In this document: in pieces, positions 49,150 through 57,562 of the stretch
Layout: each line of letters starts with the position of its first letter
Numbering within the stretch: position 1 is the stretch's first letter
Assembly: GCF_002102155.1 (NCBI RefSeq)
Contig: NZ_LQOU01000046.1
Coordinates: 37,183-101,182 of the forward strand
Direction of reading: 5' to 3'
DNA: 64,000 nt
From: Mycobacterium europaeum
GTDB lineage: Bacteria > Actinomycetota > Actinomycetes > Mycobacteriales > Mycobacteriaceae
The notes under the pieces: model-generated
The model's database searches: none
Told to the model about the DNA's origin: nothing
Seen by the model: the letters and a program-made list of their open reading frames with translations, nothing else
Translations under genes and position numbers: made by a program

Positions 49150-50871
49150 TTATCGGCGATCGGCGGTAATGCTCTCCTGTTGCCGGCGGCCGACGTAGGC
49201 CTCGGCGTGCATCCGGTCCACCATCTGCGGGTGGTGCAGTTCGAAAGCCGGGCGCTCCGAACGGATCCGGGGCAGCTCGGTGAAGTTGTGTCGCGGCGGC
49301 GGGCAACTGGTCGCCCACTCCAGCGAGTTGCCGTGACCCCACGGGTCGTCCACCAAGACGGGTTCGCCGTAGCGCCAGCTCTTGAACACGTTCCACACGA
49401 ACGGCAACACCGAGGCGGCAAGGATGAACGCACCTACCGTGGAGACGAGGTTGAGCGTCTGAAATCCATCGGTGGGCAGGTAGTCGGCGTAGCGGCGCGG
49501 CATCCCGGAGTTGCCCAACCAGTGCTGGACCAGGAAGGTGGTGTGGAAGCCGATGAACGTGAGCCAGAAGTGCAGCTTGCCCAGTCGCTCGTCGAGCAGG
49601 CGCCCGGTCATCTTCGGGAACCAGAAATAGATGCCCGCATACGTCGCGAACACGATGGTGCCGAACAGCGTGTAGTGGAAATGCGCGACCACGAAGTAGG
49701 TGTCGGTGACGTGGAAGTCCAGCGGCGGGCTGGCGAGCAGCACGCCCGTCAGTCCGCCGATCAGGAACGTCAGCAAGAAACCGATGGCGAACAGCATCGG
49801 TGACTCGAACGTCAACTGGCCCCTCCACATGGTGCCGATCCAGTTGAAGAATTTGATGCCGGTGGGCACCGCGATCAAGAACGTCATGAACGAAAAGAAC
49901 GGCAGCAGTACGGCTCCGGTGGCATACATGTGGTGGGCCCAGACCGCAACCGACAGCGCGGCGATCGACAGCGTCGCGTACACCAGCGTGGTGTAGCCGA
50001 ACAGCGGCTTGCGGGAGAACACCGGGATGATCTCGGAGATGATGCCGAAGAACGGCAGGGCGATGACGTAGACCTCGGGATGCCCGAAGAACCAGAACAC
50101 GTGCTGGAACAGCATCACCCCGCCGTTGGCCGGGTCGTAGATGTGTGCCCCGATGCGACGGTCGGCTTCGAGGCCGAACAACGCGGCGGTCAGCAGTGGA
50201 AAGACCGCCAGCACAAGCACGCTGGTGACCAGGATGTTCCAGGTGAAGATGGGCATCCGGAACATGGTCATGCCCGGCGCGCGCAGGCACACCACCGTGG
50301 TGATCATGTTGACGGCCCCCAGAATGGTGCCGAGGCCGCCGATGCCCACTCCCAGAATCCACAGGTCCCCGCCCACGCCGGGGCTGTGCACCGCATTGGA
50401 CAGGGGCGTGTAGGCGGTCCACCCGAAATCGGCCGCGCCGCCGGGAACGATGAAGCCGCCCAACGCGATCAGCGCTCCGCAGACGAACAGCCAGAACGAC
50501 AACGCGTTCAGCCGTGGAAACGCCACGTCGGGTGCGCCGATCTGCAGGGGCAGCACCAGATTGGCGAATCCGAAGACGATCGGGGTCGCATAGAACAGCA
50601 ACATCGCCGTGCCGTGCATGGTGAACAGCTGGTTGTACTGCTCATTGGACAAGAACTGCAGCCCCGGCCGGGCCAGCTCGAGGCGCAGCAGTAGCGCCAT
50701 CAGGCCGCCGATGAAGAAGAAGATGAAGCACGCGACCATGTACATGATGCCGATCATCTTGTGGTCGGTGGTGTTGATGACCTTGTAGATCAGGCTGCCG
50801 GTGGGGCCCAGTCGCGGGGGAAACGGCCGACGGGCCTCCAGGGCAAGGGCGGGCGGCGCCTCAGCGGTCAT
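49150..50871 (-). CDS. cytochrome c oxidase subunit I (aa3-type), probable second copy
   Basis: ATG at 50871 with GGAGG upstream gives 573 residues, the length of M. tuberculosis CtaD. Twelve helices with all haem and copper ligands: TMHGTAMLLFYATP (haem a His), HPEVYVIALPFFGIISE (CuB His with its Tyr), WAHHMYATG (CuB His pair), and VVAHFHYTLFGTIVF (haem a3 and a His). It is the catalytic subunit pumping protons while reducing O2. The N-terminal quarter differs from the CtaD I remember (for instance KVINTTDHKMIGIMYMVACFIFF, RLELARPG), and serB2/adhC are not neighbours, so it is probably a paralogue of ctaD. A DosR-like box lies 78 bases upstream. Confidence 0.92.
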   Translation of the reverse strand: MTAEAPPALALEARRPFPPRLGPTGSLIYKVINTTDHKMIGIMYMVACFIFFFIGGLMALLLRLELARPGLQFLSNEQYNQLFTMHGTAMLLFYATPIVFGFANLVLPLQIGAPDVAFPRLNALSFWLFVCGALIALGGFIVPGGAADFGWTAYTPLSNAVHSPGVGGDLWILGVGIGGLGTILGAVNMITTVVCLRAPGMTMFRMPIFTWNILVTSVLVLAVFPLLTAALFGLEADRRIGAHIYDPANGGVMLFQHVFWFFGHPEVYVIALPFFGIISEIIPVFSRKPLFGYTTLVYATLSIAALSVAVWAHHMYATGAVLLPFFSFMTFLIAVPTGIKFFNWIGTMWRGQLTFESPMLFAIGFLLTFLIGGLTGVLLASPPLDFHVTDTYFVVAHFHYTLFGTIVFATYAGIYFWFPKMTGRLLDERLGKLHFWLTFIGFHTTFLVQHWLGNSGMPRRYADYLPTDGFQTLNLVSTVGAFILAASVLPFVWNVFKSWRYGEPVLVDDPWGHGNSLEWATSCPPPRHNFTELPRIRSERPAFELHHPQMVDRMHAEAYVGRRQQESITADRR

Positions 50872-50948
50872 GGGTAACCTCCACACATCCGGATGCCGGA
50901 CCGTAATCGTCAAGCCGCCCAAGTATTCCGAGCCGGCGCCGCGCGGAC

Positions 50949-50968
50949 CTAGGGCCAAACGTCCCTAA
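50949..50968. promoter_or_regulatory. DosR-like box upstream of cytochrome oxidase subunit I
   Basis: CTAGGGCCAAACGTCCCTAA agrees with the 20-base DosR consensus TTSGGGACTWWAGTCCCSAA at 14 positions, including both GGG-C and GTCCC cores. It lies 78 bases from the ctaD-like start and about 200 bases before the divergent P450 gene. DosR boxes mark hypoxia and NO-induced promoters in mycobacteria. Confidence 0.55.
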
Positions 50969-51163
50969 ATCCGCGCGAATCCTCCTGCCCTGGGACGCAG
51001 GAAGGGAAGCCTTCCCAATGCGGACAACGAATTTCGGGTCGATCGCGGAGTTTGGTGTTGACCGGTGACCCCTGAACGACGAACATCGACCCAACGCGGC
51101 GAGCATCTCCAGCCCGGAGAGGCCGGCACCCCACAATCGGCAACCGCACCGTAGGAGAACCGT

Positions 51164-52414
51164 ATGAGCACCCGAATCATGGACGAGGCCGCGCGGGTTC
51201 TGGCCGATCCATCGGCTTACGCCGACGAGAAGCGGTTACACGAGGCGCTGACCTACCTCCGGGCTCACGCGCCGGTCTCCTGGGTGGAAGCCGAAGGCTA
51301 CAAACCGTTTTGGGCGATCACCAAGCACACCGACGTGATGGACATCGAACGCCAGAATGACCTGTTCACCAACGATCCGCGGCCGCTGTTGATGGTCTCG
51401 GAGGGCGAAGACGTGCTGCACGCCCAGATGGAGGCCGGCATCGGCCTGCGCACGCTGATCCACATGGACGACCCGCACCACCGCGACATGCGAAAGATCG
51501 GCGCCGACTGGTTCAGGCCGAAGGTGATGCGGGAGTTGAAGTGTCGCGTCGACGAGCTGGCCAAGATCTACGTCGACAAGATGGTCGAGGCGGGACCCGA
51601 GTGCGACTTCGTCCAGGAGGTCGCGGTCAACTACCCGCTGTATGTGATCCTGTCACTGCTCGGGCTGCCGGAGTCCGACTTCCCGCGCATGCTCAAGCTC
51701 ACGCAGGAGATGTTCGGCGGTGATGACACCGAGTTCCAGCGGGGCGCCACCACCGAGGACATGCTGGCCGTGCTGCTGGACTTCTTCAACTACTTCGCCG
51801 CGCTCACTGCGTCGCGCCGCGAGCACCCGACCGAGGACCTGGCCTCGGCGATCGCCAACGCCACGATCAACGGCGAACCGTTGTCGGACATGGACACCGC
51901 GTCGTACTACGTGATCGTGGCCAGCGCGGGCCACGACACCACCAGCGCGGGCATCGCGGGTGGCATGCTGGCGCTGCTGGAAAACCCCGGTGAGCTGGCG
52001 CGGCTGCAGAAGGACATGGGGCTGATGGGCACCGCGGTCGAGGAGATGATCCGCTGGGTGGTGCCGGTCAAGGAGTTCATGCGGACGGCGCAGGCCGACA
52101 CCGAGGTGCGCGGGGTGCCGATCGCGAAGGGCGAATCGGTTTTGCTGTCCTACGTTTCGGCCAACCGTGACGAGGACGTGTTCACCGACCCGTTCCGCTT
52201 CGACGTCGCGCGCGATCCCAACAAGCACTTGTCGTTCGGCTACGGGGTGCACTTCTGCCTGGGCGCCGCGCTGGCCCGGATGGAGATCAACAGCTTCTTC
52301 TCCGAGCTCGTCCCGCGGATCAAGTCGATCGAGCTGGCCGGTGCGCCGGAGCTGATGGCCACGACGTTCGTCGGTGGCCTCAAGCACCTGCCGATCCGCT
52401 ACTCGCTGAAGTGA
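51164..52414 (+). CDS. cytochrome P450
   Basis: 416 residues; GTAGGAGAACC precedes the ATG. All P450 marks are present: I-helix SAGHDTTSAGIAGG, ExxR-containing EEMIRW, VSANRDEDVFTDPFRFD, and the haem loop FGYGVHFCLGAALAR with Cys365 as thiolate ligand. The N-terminus lacks a membrane anchor, so it is a soluble, ferredoxin-dependent enzyme, and the first residues MSTRIMDEAARVLADPSAYADEKRLHEAL are typical of mycobacterial CYPs. The CYP family number is not assigned. The substrate is unknown; many relatives act on sterols and fatty acids. Confidence 0.93.
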   Translation: MSTRIMDEAARVLADPSAYADEKRLHEALTYLRAHAPVSWVEAEGYKPFWAITKHTDVMDIERQNDLFTNDPRPLLMVSEGEDVLHAQMEAGIGLRTLIHMDDPHHRDMRKIGADWFRPKVMRELKCRVDELAKIYVDKMVEAGPECDFVQEVAVNYPLYVILSLLGLPESDFPRMLKLTQEMFGGDDTEFQRGATTEDMLAVLLDFFNYFAALTASRREHPTEDLASAIANATINGEPLSDMDTASYYVIVASAGHDTTSAGIAGGMLALLENPGELARLQKDMGLMGTAVEEMIRWVVPVKEFMRTAQADTEVRGVPIAKGESVLLSYVSANRDEDVFTDPFRFDVARDPNKHLSFGYGVHFCLGAALARMEINSFFSELVPRIKSIELAGAPELMATTFVGGLKHLPIRYSLK

Positions 52415-52449
52415 ATTCCTGCCGACTCAGGTAATGGCCAGGCAGGCCG

Positions 52450-52515
52450 CGCCAGCTCATAGGCGGCGGCGAGCCCACACACCCCGACGCCGACGATCAC
52501 GATCACGCGGTCGGC
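52450..52515 (-). pseudogene. remnant of a FAD-dependent oxidoreductase N-terminus
   Basis: On the minus strand a short open stretch reads DRVIVIVGVGVCGLAAAYELA, the dinucleotide-binding beta-alpha-beta start of an amine oxidase or protoporphyrinogen-oxidase type enzyme (GxGxxG, with the first Gly-Ala position as Val). It runs out of family similarity immediately afterwards and enters the P450 3' region. It lies 12 bases from the Eis-like stop codon and is probably a scar of a lost gene. Confidence 0.4.
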
Positions 52516-52527
52516 ATACCCACGCGC

Positions 52528-53748
52528 CTAGAAGAAGAACCCGGCATGTGGCGCGTCCGGCACGGCGAACAGCCGGTCCGCGGTGGCGATCGCAGACGGG
52601 TCCTCGGCCCGGGCCAGGCCTGCGACGGCAAGGTCGCGCCACGTCGTTCCGCCGAGCAGGACGGCGCCAAGCCCCTCGACGTCGACCTCGACGTCGGCTC
52701 GGCTTCCCGTCGGTTCGGCACCGCCCCCGCTGACCGTGAAGCGGGCCGAATTGGCCGGCAGCAAGGCGTCGTTGACCGCAACGGTGACGTCTCCGCCGCC
52801 GCCGCAGTAGTGGCGCGCATCCAGCGCCCGTGCCACGTCCACGACACGCAGCCAGGTCTCGTCGTGCACCGCGGTGACCCGGGCCGCCCGCCGGTCGGCC
52901 AGCAACCAGGGCAGCGGGTCGTCCATCGGCAACATCCAAAACACCACCCGGTCAATGAGATCCAACTCCAGCAGGAAGCGCAGCAATCCGAGATAGGCCT
53001 CCGCGGTGGGTGCGAAGAAATCCTCCACCGCGATGGTGCGCTGGTCGCTGACGAACCACCGTTCGGTGTCGACGGGTCGGTAGCGCGCGAAACCCGATTC
53101 GGACCCCGGCTCGCCGTGGATCGCGAAATACACAGGGCCGGGCGAGTGTTCGGTGCGCAGGCGCAGGCTCTCCCACCACGGCTCCGGCCGGTCGATCGTT
53201 CCCGGACGCGACGGGCGATTCCGGGCATAGATGCCGGGCAGCAGCTCCCAGGCGTGTGCGGCGTCGACCAACCGTACCGGGCCGCCGGCGGCGACGTCGC
53301 GGCGCAGCGCGGCGCGCGCCGTGTGCACCTCCACCGTCTGCGACGAGCTGGCGACGCCGTAGCCGTACCGGCCGTAGATCGTGGCCTCCGACGCCCGCAA
53401 CGACGCCACCACTTCGCCGCGGGCGGCGATGTCGCGCAACTGATGACGAATCAGCTCCGTGGCGACACCTTGCCGGGTGAAGGAGGGCAGCACCCCGATG
53501 TGCGTGACGGCGGCGTGCCCCACCATCGCCCCGCCCGGAAGCGTCATTCGGCTGGTCACGGCGTCCGCGGTGCCGACGAGTTGGCCGCCGACGAACGCCC
53601 CGACGGTGCGGCCTGGTTCGAGCAACTTGGCGATCTGCCCGGGCGGCAGGTCCGGCAGCGGCGGGAAGCCGATCATCGCGACGCGGAACACGTTGGCGGC
53701 GGCGAGCAGGTCATCCTCGCTGTCGAGCGTCCGGATCTCGGTGGTCAT
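52528..53748 (-). CDS. Eis-like GNAT N-acetyltransferase
   Basis: 406 residues, close to Mtb Eis (408). N-terminal GNAT domain: AAANVFRVAMIGFPPLPDLPPG, GQLVGTADAVTSRMTLPGG, AAVTHIGVLPSFTRQGVATELI (acetyl-CoA loop), RASEATIYGRYGYGVAS with the Tyr that supports catalysis; middle GNAT-like region; and a C-terminal SCP2-like sterol-carrier fold ending in AGFFF, where the terminal carboxylate on Phe acts as base in Eis. It can acetylate several amines on aminoglycosides or host proteins, and is probably released from or active in the cytoplasm. No resistance can be inferred from sequence alone. Confidence 0.9.
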   Translation of the reverse strand: MTTEIRTLDSEDDLLAAANVFRVAMIGFPPLPDLPPGQIAKLLEPGRTVGAFVGGQLVGTADAVTSRMTLPGGAMVGHAAVTHIGVLPSFTRQGVATELIRHQLRDIAARGEVVASLRASEATIYGRYGYGVASSSQTVEVHTARAALRRDVAAGGPVRLVDAAHAWELLPGIYARNRPSRPGTIDRPEPWWESLRLRTEHSPGPVYFAIHGEPGSESGFARYRPVDTERWFVSDQRTIAVEDFFAPTAEAYLGLLRFLLELDLIDRVVFWMLPMDDPLPWLLADRRAARVTAVHDETWLRVVDVARALDARHYCGGGGDVTVAVNDALLPANSARFTVSGGGAEPTGSRADVEVDVEGLGAVLLGGTTWRDLAVAGLARAEDPSAIATADRLFAVPDAPHAGFFF

Positions 53749-53799
53749 CCGGCCATCATGTCTGGTGCCCGCCGGGAGGTGGGCCGCGGGATGCGGCCG

Positions 53800-55011
53800 C
53801 TAGCGAATCTGCAAGCCGGTCAGCGCCCGCGAGATCACCAGGCGCTGGATCTCGCTGGTGCCCTCGAAGATGGTGAAGATCTTGGCGTCGCGGTGCATGC
53901 GCTCCACGGGATAGTCGCGGGTGTAGCCGTTGCCACCCAGGATCTGGATCGCCTCGTCGGTGACATAGACGGCCGTCTCGCTGGCCACCAGTTTGGCCAT
54001 CGACCCCTCGGCCGCGTCGAAGGACTGGTTGTTGCGCGCCATCCACCCGGCCCGCCACACCAACAGACGGGCGGCGTCGATGCGGCTCCTCATGTCCGCC
54101 AACTTGAATGCCACGGCTTGGAACTCACCGATCTTGCGGCCGAATTGCTCACGCTGGCAGGCATAGTCGAGGGCGTACTCGTAGGCGGCACGCGCGACAC
54201 CGACGGCCATCGCCCCGACCGTGGGGCGGGTGCGCTCGAAGGTCTTCATCGCCGCCTGACTCCGCGCGGAGGCACCCGACTTGACGCGGGCGATTCGCGC
54301 CTCGAACTTCTCGCGGCCGCCGAGGATGTGGTCCTCGGGCAGGCGCACGTTGTCCAGCACCACCTCGGCGGTGTGGGAGGCGCGAATCCCGTGCTTCTTG
54401 AACTTCTGGCCCTGCGCCAGCCCGCTGACACCCGCCGGCACGACGAACGTGGCCTGCCCGCGGGTCCCGAGCTCGGGATAGACCGACGCGACCACGATGT
54501 GCACGTTGGCGATGCCACCGTTGGTGGCCCACGTCTTGGTGCCGTTGAGCACCCATTCCCGGGTGGCCTCGTCGTAGCGCGCCCGGGTGCGGATCGCGCC
54601 CACATCGGACCCGGCGTCGGGCTCGGATGAGCAGAACGCGCCCAGCTTGGGCTCGTCGGCGGTGCCGAACATCTCGGGCAGCCAGCGACCGAGCTGTTCG
54701 GGAGTTCCGTTGCCCGCCAAGGCCGCAGCGGCCAAACCGGTGCCCATGATGGACAGTGCGATGCCCGCATCGCCCCAGAACATCTCCTCGAAGGCGGTCA
54801 GCATGCCCAGGCCCGTGGGCTCGGCCGCCTGCTGCGCGAAGAAGTCGGGGGAGTACAGGCCCACCTTCGCGGCCTCGGCGATCACCGGCCAGGGGGTCTC
54901 CTCCCGTTCATCCCATTCGGACGCGGCGGGGCGGATGACGTCGGCGGCGAACTTGTGCACCCAGTCGCGCACCTCGATGACGTCGTCGGTCAGCTGCAAC
55001 GAAAAACTCAC
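53800..55011 (-). CDS. acyl-CoA dehydrogenase
   Basis: 403 residues. FAD/substrate loop AFCSSEPDAGSDVGAI, KTWATNGGIANVHI, ARIARVKSGAS (an extension seen in one mycobacterial FadE branch), HGIRASHTAEVVLDNVRLP, and the catalytic Glu in FTIFEGTSEIQRLV at the C-terminus. It oxidises an acyl-CoA to enoyl-CoA with electron transfer flavoprotein as acceptor. It starts 27 bases after the TetR stop and so forms an operon with that regulator, which probably represses it. Confidence 0.92.
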   Translation of the reverse strand: MSFSLQLTDDVIEVRDWVHKFAADVIRPAASEWDEREETPWPVIAEAAKVGLYSPDFFAQQAAEPTGLGMLTAFEEMFWGDAGIALSIMGTGLAAAALAGNGTPEQLGRWLPEMFGTADEPKLGAFCSSEPDAGSDVGAIRTRARYDEATREWVLNGTKTWATNGGIANVHIVVASVYPELGTRGQATFVVPAGVSGLAQGQKFKKHGIRASHTAEVVLDNVRLPEDHILGGREKFEARIARVKSGASARSQAAMKTFERTRPTVGAMAVGVARAAYEYALDYACQREQFGRKIGEFQAVAFKLADMRSRIDAARLLVWRAGWMARNNQSFDAAEGSMAKLVASETAVYVTDEAIQILGGNGYTRDYPVERMHRDAKIFTIFEGTSEIQRLVISRALTGLQIR

Positions 55012-55038
55012 GGTTCTACTCCTGAAAGGTTGTGTTGT

Positions 55039-55641
55039 TCAACGTGTTCCGTATTGCGAGAGGACACTGACGGTCTGGCTGACCCACGCCTCGAAGTACC
55101 GCTCCTCGTCGATGTTGCCGGGCAACCGGCCGGTCAGCGCCTGCAACGTCGCGGCGTAGGACAACGATCCGATCGCGACAGCGGCGGCCGCCTCCGGGTC
55201 CGGGATGCGGGTGCGGCCGGCGCGATTCGACGCGGCCAGTTCGTCGGCGAACCGCTGGTAGGCGTTGTCGGTGATGACCTGCCAGGTCTTCTCGTCCAGG
55301 TCACCGAGCTCCTCGGGCTCACGCAGCATGACCTTGAGCAGGTCCTCGCTCTGCTTGAGGTTGCTCCAAATCAGCTGGCCGGCGGTGCGCACCGCCTGTT
55401 CGACGCTGCCGGGCTGCCCGGCGTCGTATTCCTCCCGCGCCGCCACGATGCTGTCGATCCGGTACGCGACCGCGGCCTCGAGCAGCTCGCGTTTGGACCC
55501 GAAGTGCTTGTACAGCGCGCCCGATCCGGGCGCCAGGCCCGAGGCGCGCTGAATGTCGGCCACCGACGTCGCCGCGTAGCCCTTCTCCGCGAAGAGCCTG
55601 AGCGCCGCGGCCAGCAGCCGATCGCGTCCGGAGGCGAGCAT
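55039..55641 (-). CDS. TetR family regulator of the acyl-CoA dehydrogenase
   Basis: 200 residues from MLASGRDRLLAAAL (ATG at 55641). The frame is open further up, but the start lies next to a near-perfect operator palindrome that must be outside the coding region. Helix-turn-helix: RLLAAALRLFAEKGYAATSVADIQRASGLAPGSGALYKHFGSKRELL at residues 5-52. The C-terminal half (SNLKQSEDLLKVMLREPEEL) is the ligand domain, perhaps for an acyl-CoA. It is upstream of and in the same operon as the acyl-CoA dehydrogenase. Confidence 0.92.
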   Translation of the reverse strand: MLASGRDRLLAAALRLFAEKGYAATSVADIQRASGLAPGSGALYKHFGSKRELLEAAVAYRIDSIVAAREEYDAGQPGSVEQAVRTAGQLIWSNLKQSEDLLKVMLREPEELGDLDEKTWQVITDNAYQRFADELAASNRAGRTRIPDPEAAAAVAIGSLSYAATLQALTGRLPGNIDEERYFEAWVSQTVSVLSQYGTR

Positions 55642-55642
55642 G

Positions 55643-55662
55643 GTGAGAGAGTACTCACTCAC
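55643..55662. promoter_or_regulatory. TetR operator, near-perfect 20-base palindrome
   Basis: GTGAGAGAGTACTCACTCAC has outer GTGAG/CTCAC arms, a perfect inner GAGTACTC and only two mismatched positions. It begins one base from the TetR start codon on the minus strand, so bound repressor would block initiation of its own operon. The sensor kinase gene begins 180 bases away in the other direction. Confidence 0.75.
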
Positions 55663-55844
55663 CTCCCCCACGGCCAAATGTTGCCGGTCGCCGGGACGGG
55701 AGTTCAACGACGGGCGCTACATTCTCTGCAAAACGCCACGGCGCCTGGACGCGGCGAACCGGTATCGGTGTGAGGGTGGTGGTCAGGTGGTCGGCGCGTC
55801 GCCGGCCCGGTGCCACGAACCGCACAGAGGAGCGTGACATTCGC

Positions 55845-57197
55845 GTGTTACCGCACGTGCAGCTGCCCATGCGGGTGTTGTCGCTGCGCACCATCGTCGT
55901 CGTCGCCGCGCTGTCGGTCATCACCCTCGTCGTCCTGTTGGGCACCTGGGTGTGGGTGGGGGTCACCAACGACCAGTACAGCCAGCTCGACCGTCGGCTG
56001 GACTCGGTCAGCAGCCTGGGCGACATCAACTCGCTGCTCAACAATGTGGAGCACGCCAGCCCCGACCAACCCATGCCGGACGGCAACCTGGTGCGCACCG
56101 CTCGCATCGGCGACCAGACGGTCTCGGTGCCAAGCAACCTCGTGCTGCCCAAGCTGCCCAACGGGTATGCGAACACCACCATCAACGGCGTGCAGTACCG
56201 CGTCCGCACCTTCTCCGCGGGCCCCGCCTCGATCGCGCTGGCCGCGCCGCTGGCCGAGGCCCAGCACAGGATCAACGAGCTGCACCTACGGGTGCTGCTG
56301 ATCTGCGCCAGCGTCATCGGCGGCACCGTGGTGGTCGGCTGGGTGATCTCGCTGATCATGGTGAACCCGTTCCTGCTGCTGGCCCAGCAGGCCCGCGCCA
56401 TCAACGCCCAGTCCAGCCCCGATGAGGTCCAGGTCCGCGGGGTGCGCGAAGCCGTGGAGATCGCGGAGGCGGTCGAGGGCATGCTCGCGCGCATCGGTAA
56501 CGAACAGCAGCGCACCAAGGCCGCGCTCGAGTCGGCCCGCGACTTTGCCGCGGTCGCCTCGCACGAACTGCGCACCCCGTTGACGGCCATGCGCACCAAC
56601 CTGGAGGTGTTGTCCACCCTGGACCTGCCCCCCGAGCAGCGCCAGGAGGTCATCGGCGATGTGATCCGCACCCAGAGCCGCATCGAGGCGACGCTGACGG
56701 CGCTGGAGCGGCTGGCGCAGGGCGAGCTCACCACCGTCGACGATTTCGTCCCGTTCGACATCACCGAGCTGCTGGACCGCGCCGCCCACGACGCGCTGCG
56801 GATCTATCCCGACGTGGAGGTGTCACTGGTGCCGTCGCCGACCGTATTGATGGTCGGGTTGCCCACGGGGTTGCGCCTGGTGATCGACAACGCCATCGCC
56901 AACGCGGTCAAACACGGCAACGCCGGCAAGATCCAGCTCACCGTGAGCAGCTCCAGCGAGGGTGTCCAGATCGCGATCGACGACGACGGCACCGGCGTCC
57001 CGGAATCCGAGCGCGCCACCGTCTTCGAGCGCTTCACCCGCGGGTCGACGGCGTCGCGCTCGGGCTCCGGCCTGGGGCTCGCCCTGGTCGCCCAGCAGGC
57101 CGAATTGCACGGCGGCACAGCGGCGTTGCAGACCAGCCCGCTCGGCGGCACGCGGCTGCTGCTCAATCTGGCCGGCGACGGCCGCGGCCCGGCGTAG
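55845..57197 (+). CDS. PrrB-like sensor histidine kinase, orphan
   Basis: GTG 55845 (AGAGGAG 13 bases upstream) gives 450 residues; ATG 55869 is the alternative. Two membrane segments (about residues 15-37 and 148-168) enclose an external sensor of about 110 residues. HAMP follows, then HisKA with SHELRTPLTAMRTNLEVLST (His240) and a HATPase with DNAIANAVKHG, IDDDGTGVP and GSGLGLALVAQQAELHGGTA. From memory, it matches PrrB of M. tuberculosis along the kinase core almost residue for residue, differing more in the sensor. PrrA-like response regulator is not adjacent, unlike the prrAB operon. Confidence 0.9.
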   Translation: MLPHVQLPMRVLSLRTIVVVAALSVITLVVLLGTWVWVGVTNDQYSQLDRRLDSVSSLGDINSLLNNVEHASPDQPMPDGNLVRTARIGDQTVSVPSNLVLPKLPNGYANTTINGVQYRVRTFSAGPASIALAAPLAEAQHRINELHLRVLLICASVIGGTVVVGWVISLIMVNPFLLLAQQARAINAQSSPDEVQVRGVREAVEIAEAVEGMLARIGNEQQRTKAALESARDFAAVASHELRTPLTAMRTNLEVLSTLDLPPEQRQEVIGDVIRTQSRIEATLTALERLAQGELTTVDDFVPFDITELLDRAAHDALRIYPDVEVSLVPSPTVLMVGLPTGLRLVIDNAIANAVKHGNAGKIQLTVSSSSEGVQIAIDDDGTGVPESERATVFERFTRGSTASRSGSGLGLALVAQQAELHGGTAALQTSPLGGTRLLLNLAGDGRGPA

Positions 57198-57562
57198 CTT
57201 TCGGCTGCTATTAACGCAGCGGAAAATTGCTGCCAATGCCCGGTCAATTCGTCTTTGAATCGGCAACAATATGCGCGGCGGAGATCCCTTGTTCGACCAC
57301 GGTTTACGTTGGCCATAACTGCCAGGTATTTGCATGACCCACGCACACCGAAGCTTTCGCCCGTGAACCCGTGACCACAGTGTCTGCAGTGGCTCACGAG
57401 GTTGTTTGACGGATGACCGAGAGCGGGAATACGGCCGACCAGAACAAACACGTAATTTCCGGGCGCAGCCCGGGAGGAGCGAGTGAATACGCGAACCGTC
57501 GGATCGCACTAGACTGATGCGCCAAGCCCGTCTTTATGACGCTGAGCAATCGGAGGGAAATC
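57198..57562. other. intergenic region upstream of the ESX-2 locus
   Basis: 365 bases between the sensor kinase and PE. Checked for eccC-like or eccB-like fragments and none were seen. It contains a GC-rich hairpin (57459-57473) and, just before the PE gene, CACTAGACTGATG which could be a -10 element. It should hold the promoter of the ESX-2 genes. Confidence 0.55.
57459..57473. terminator. hairpin CCGGGC-GCA-GCCCGG
   Basis: Perfect six-base GC stem with a three-base loop, 262 bases after the sensor kinase stop and about 90 bases before the PE start. It has no T-run and could terminate upstream transcription or occur in a 5' leader of the ESX-2 transcript. Confidence 0.35.

Noticed and set aside
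52546..54630. 694-residue open frame on the plus strand
   Set aside because: It lies antisense to the Eis-like and acyl-CoA dehydrogenase genes, has no motif, and is a product of high third-position GC.
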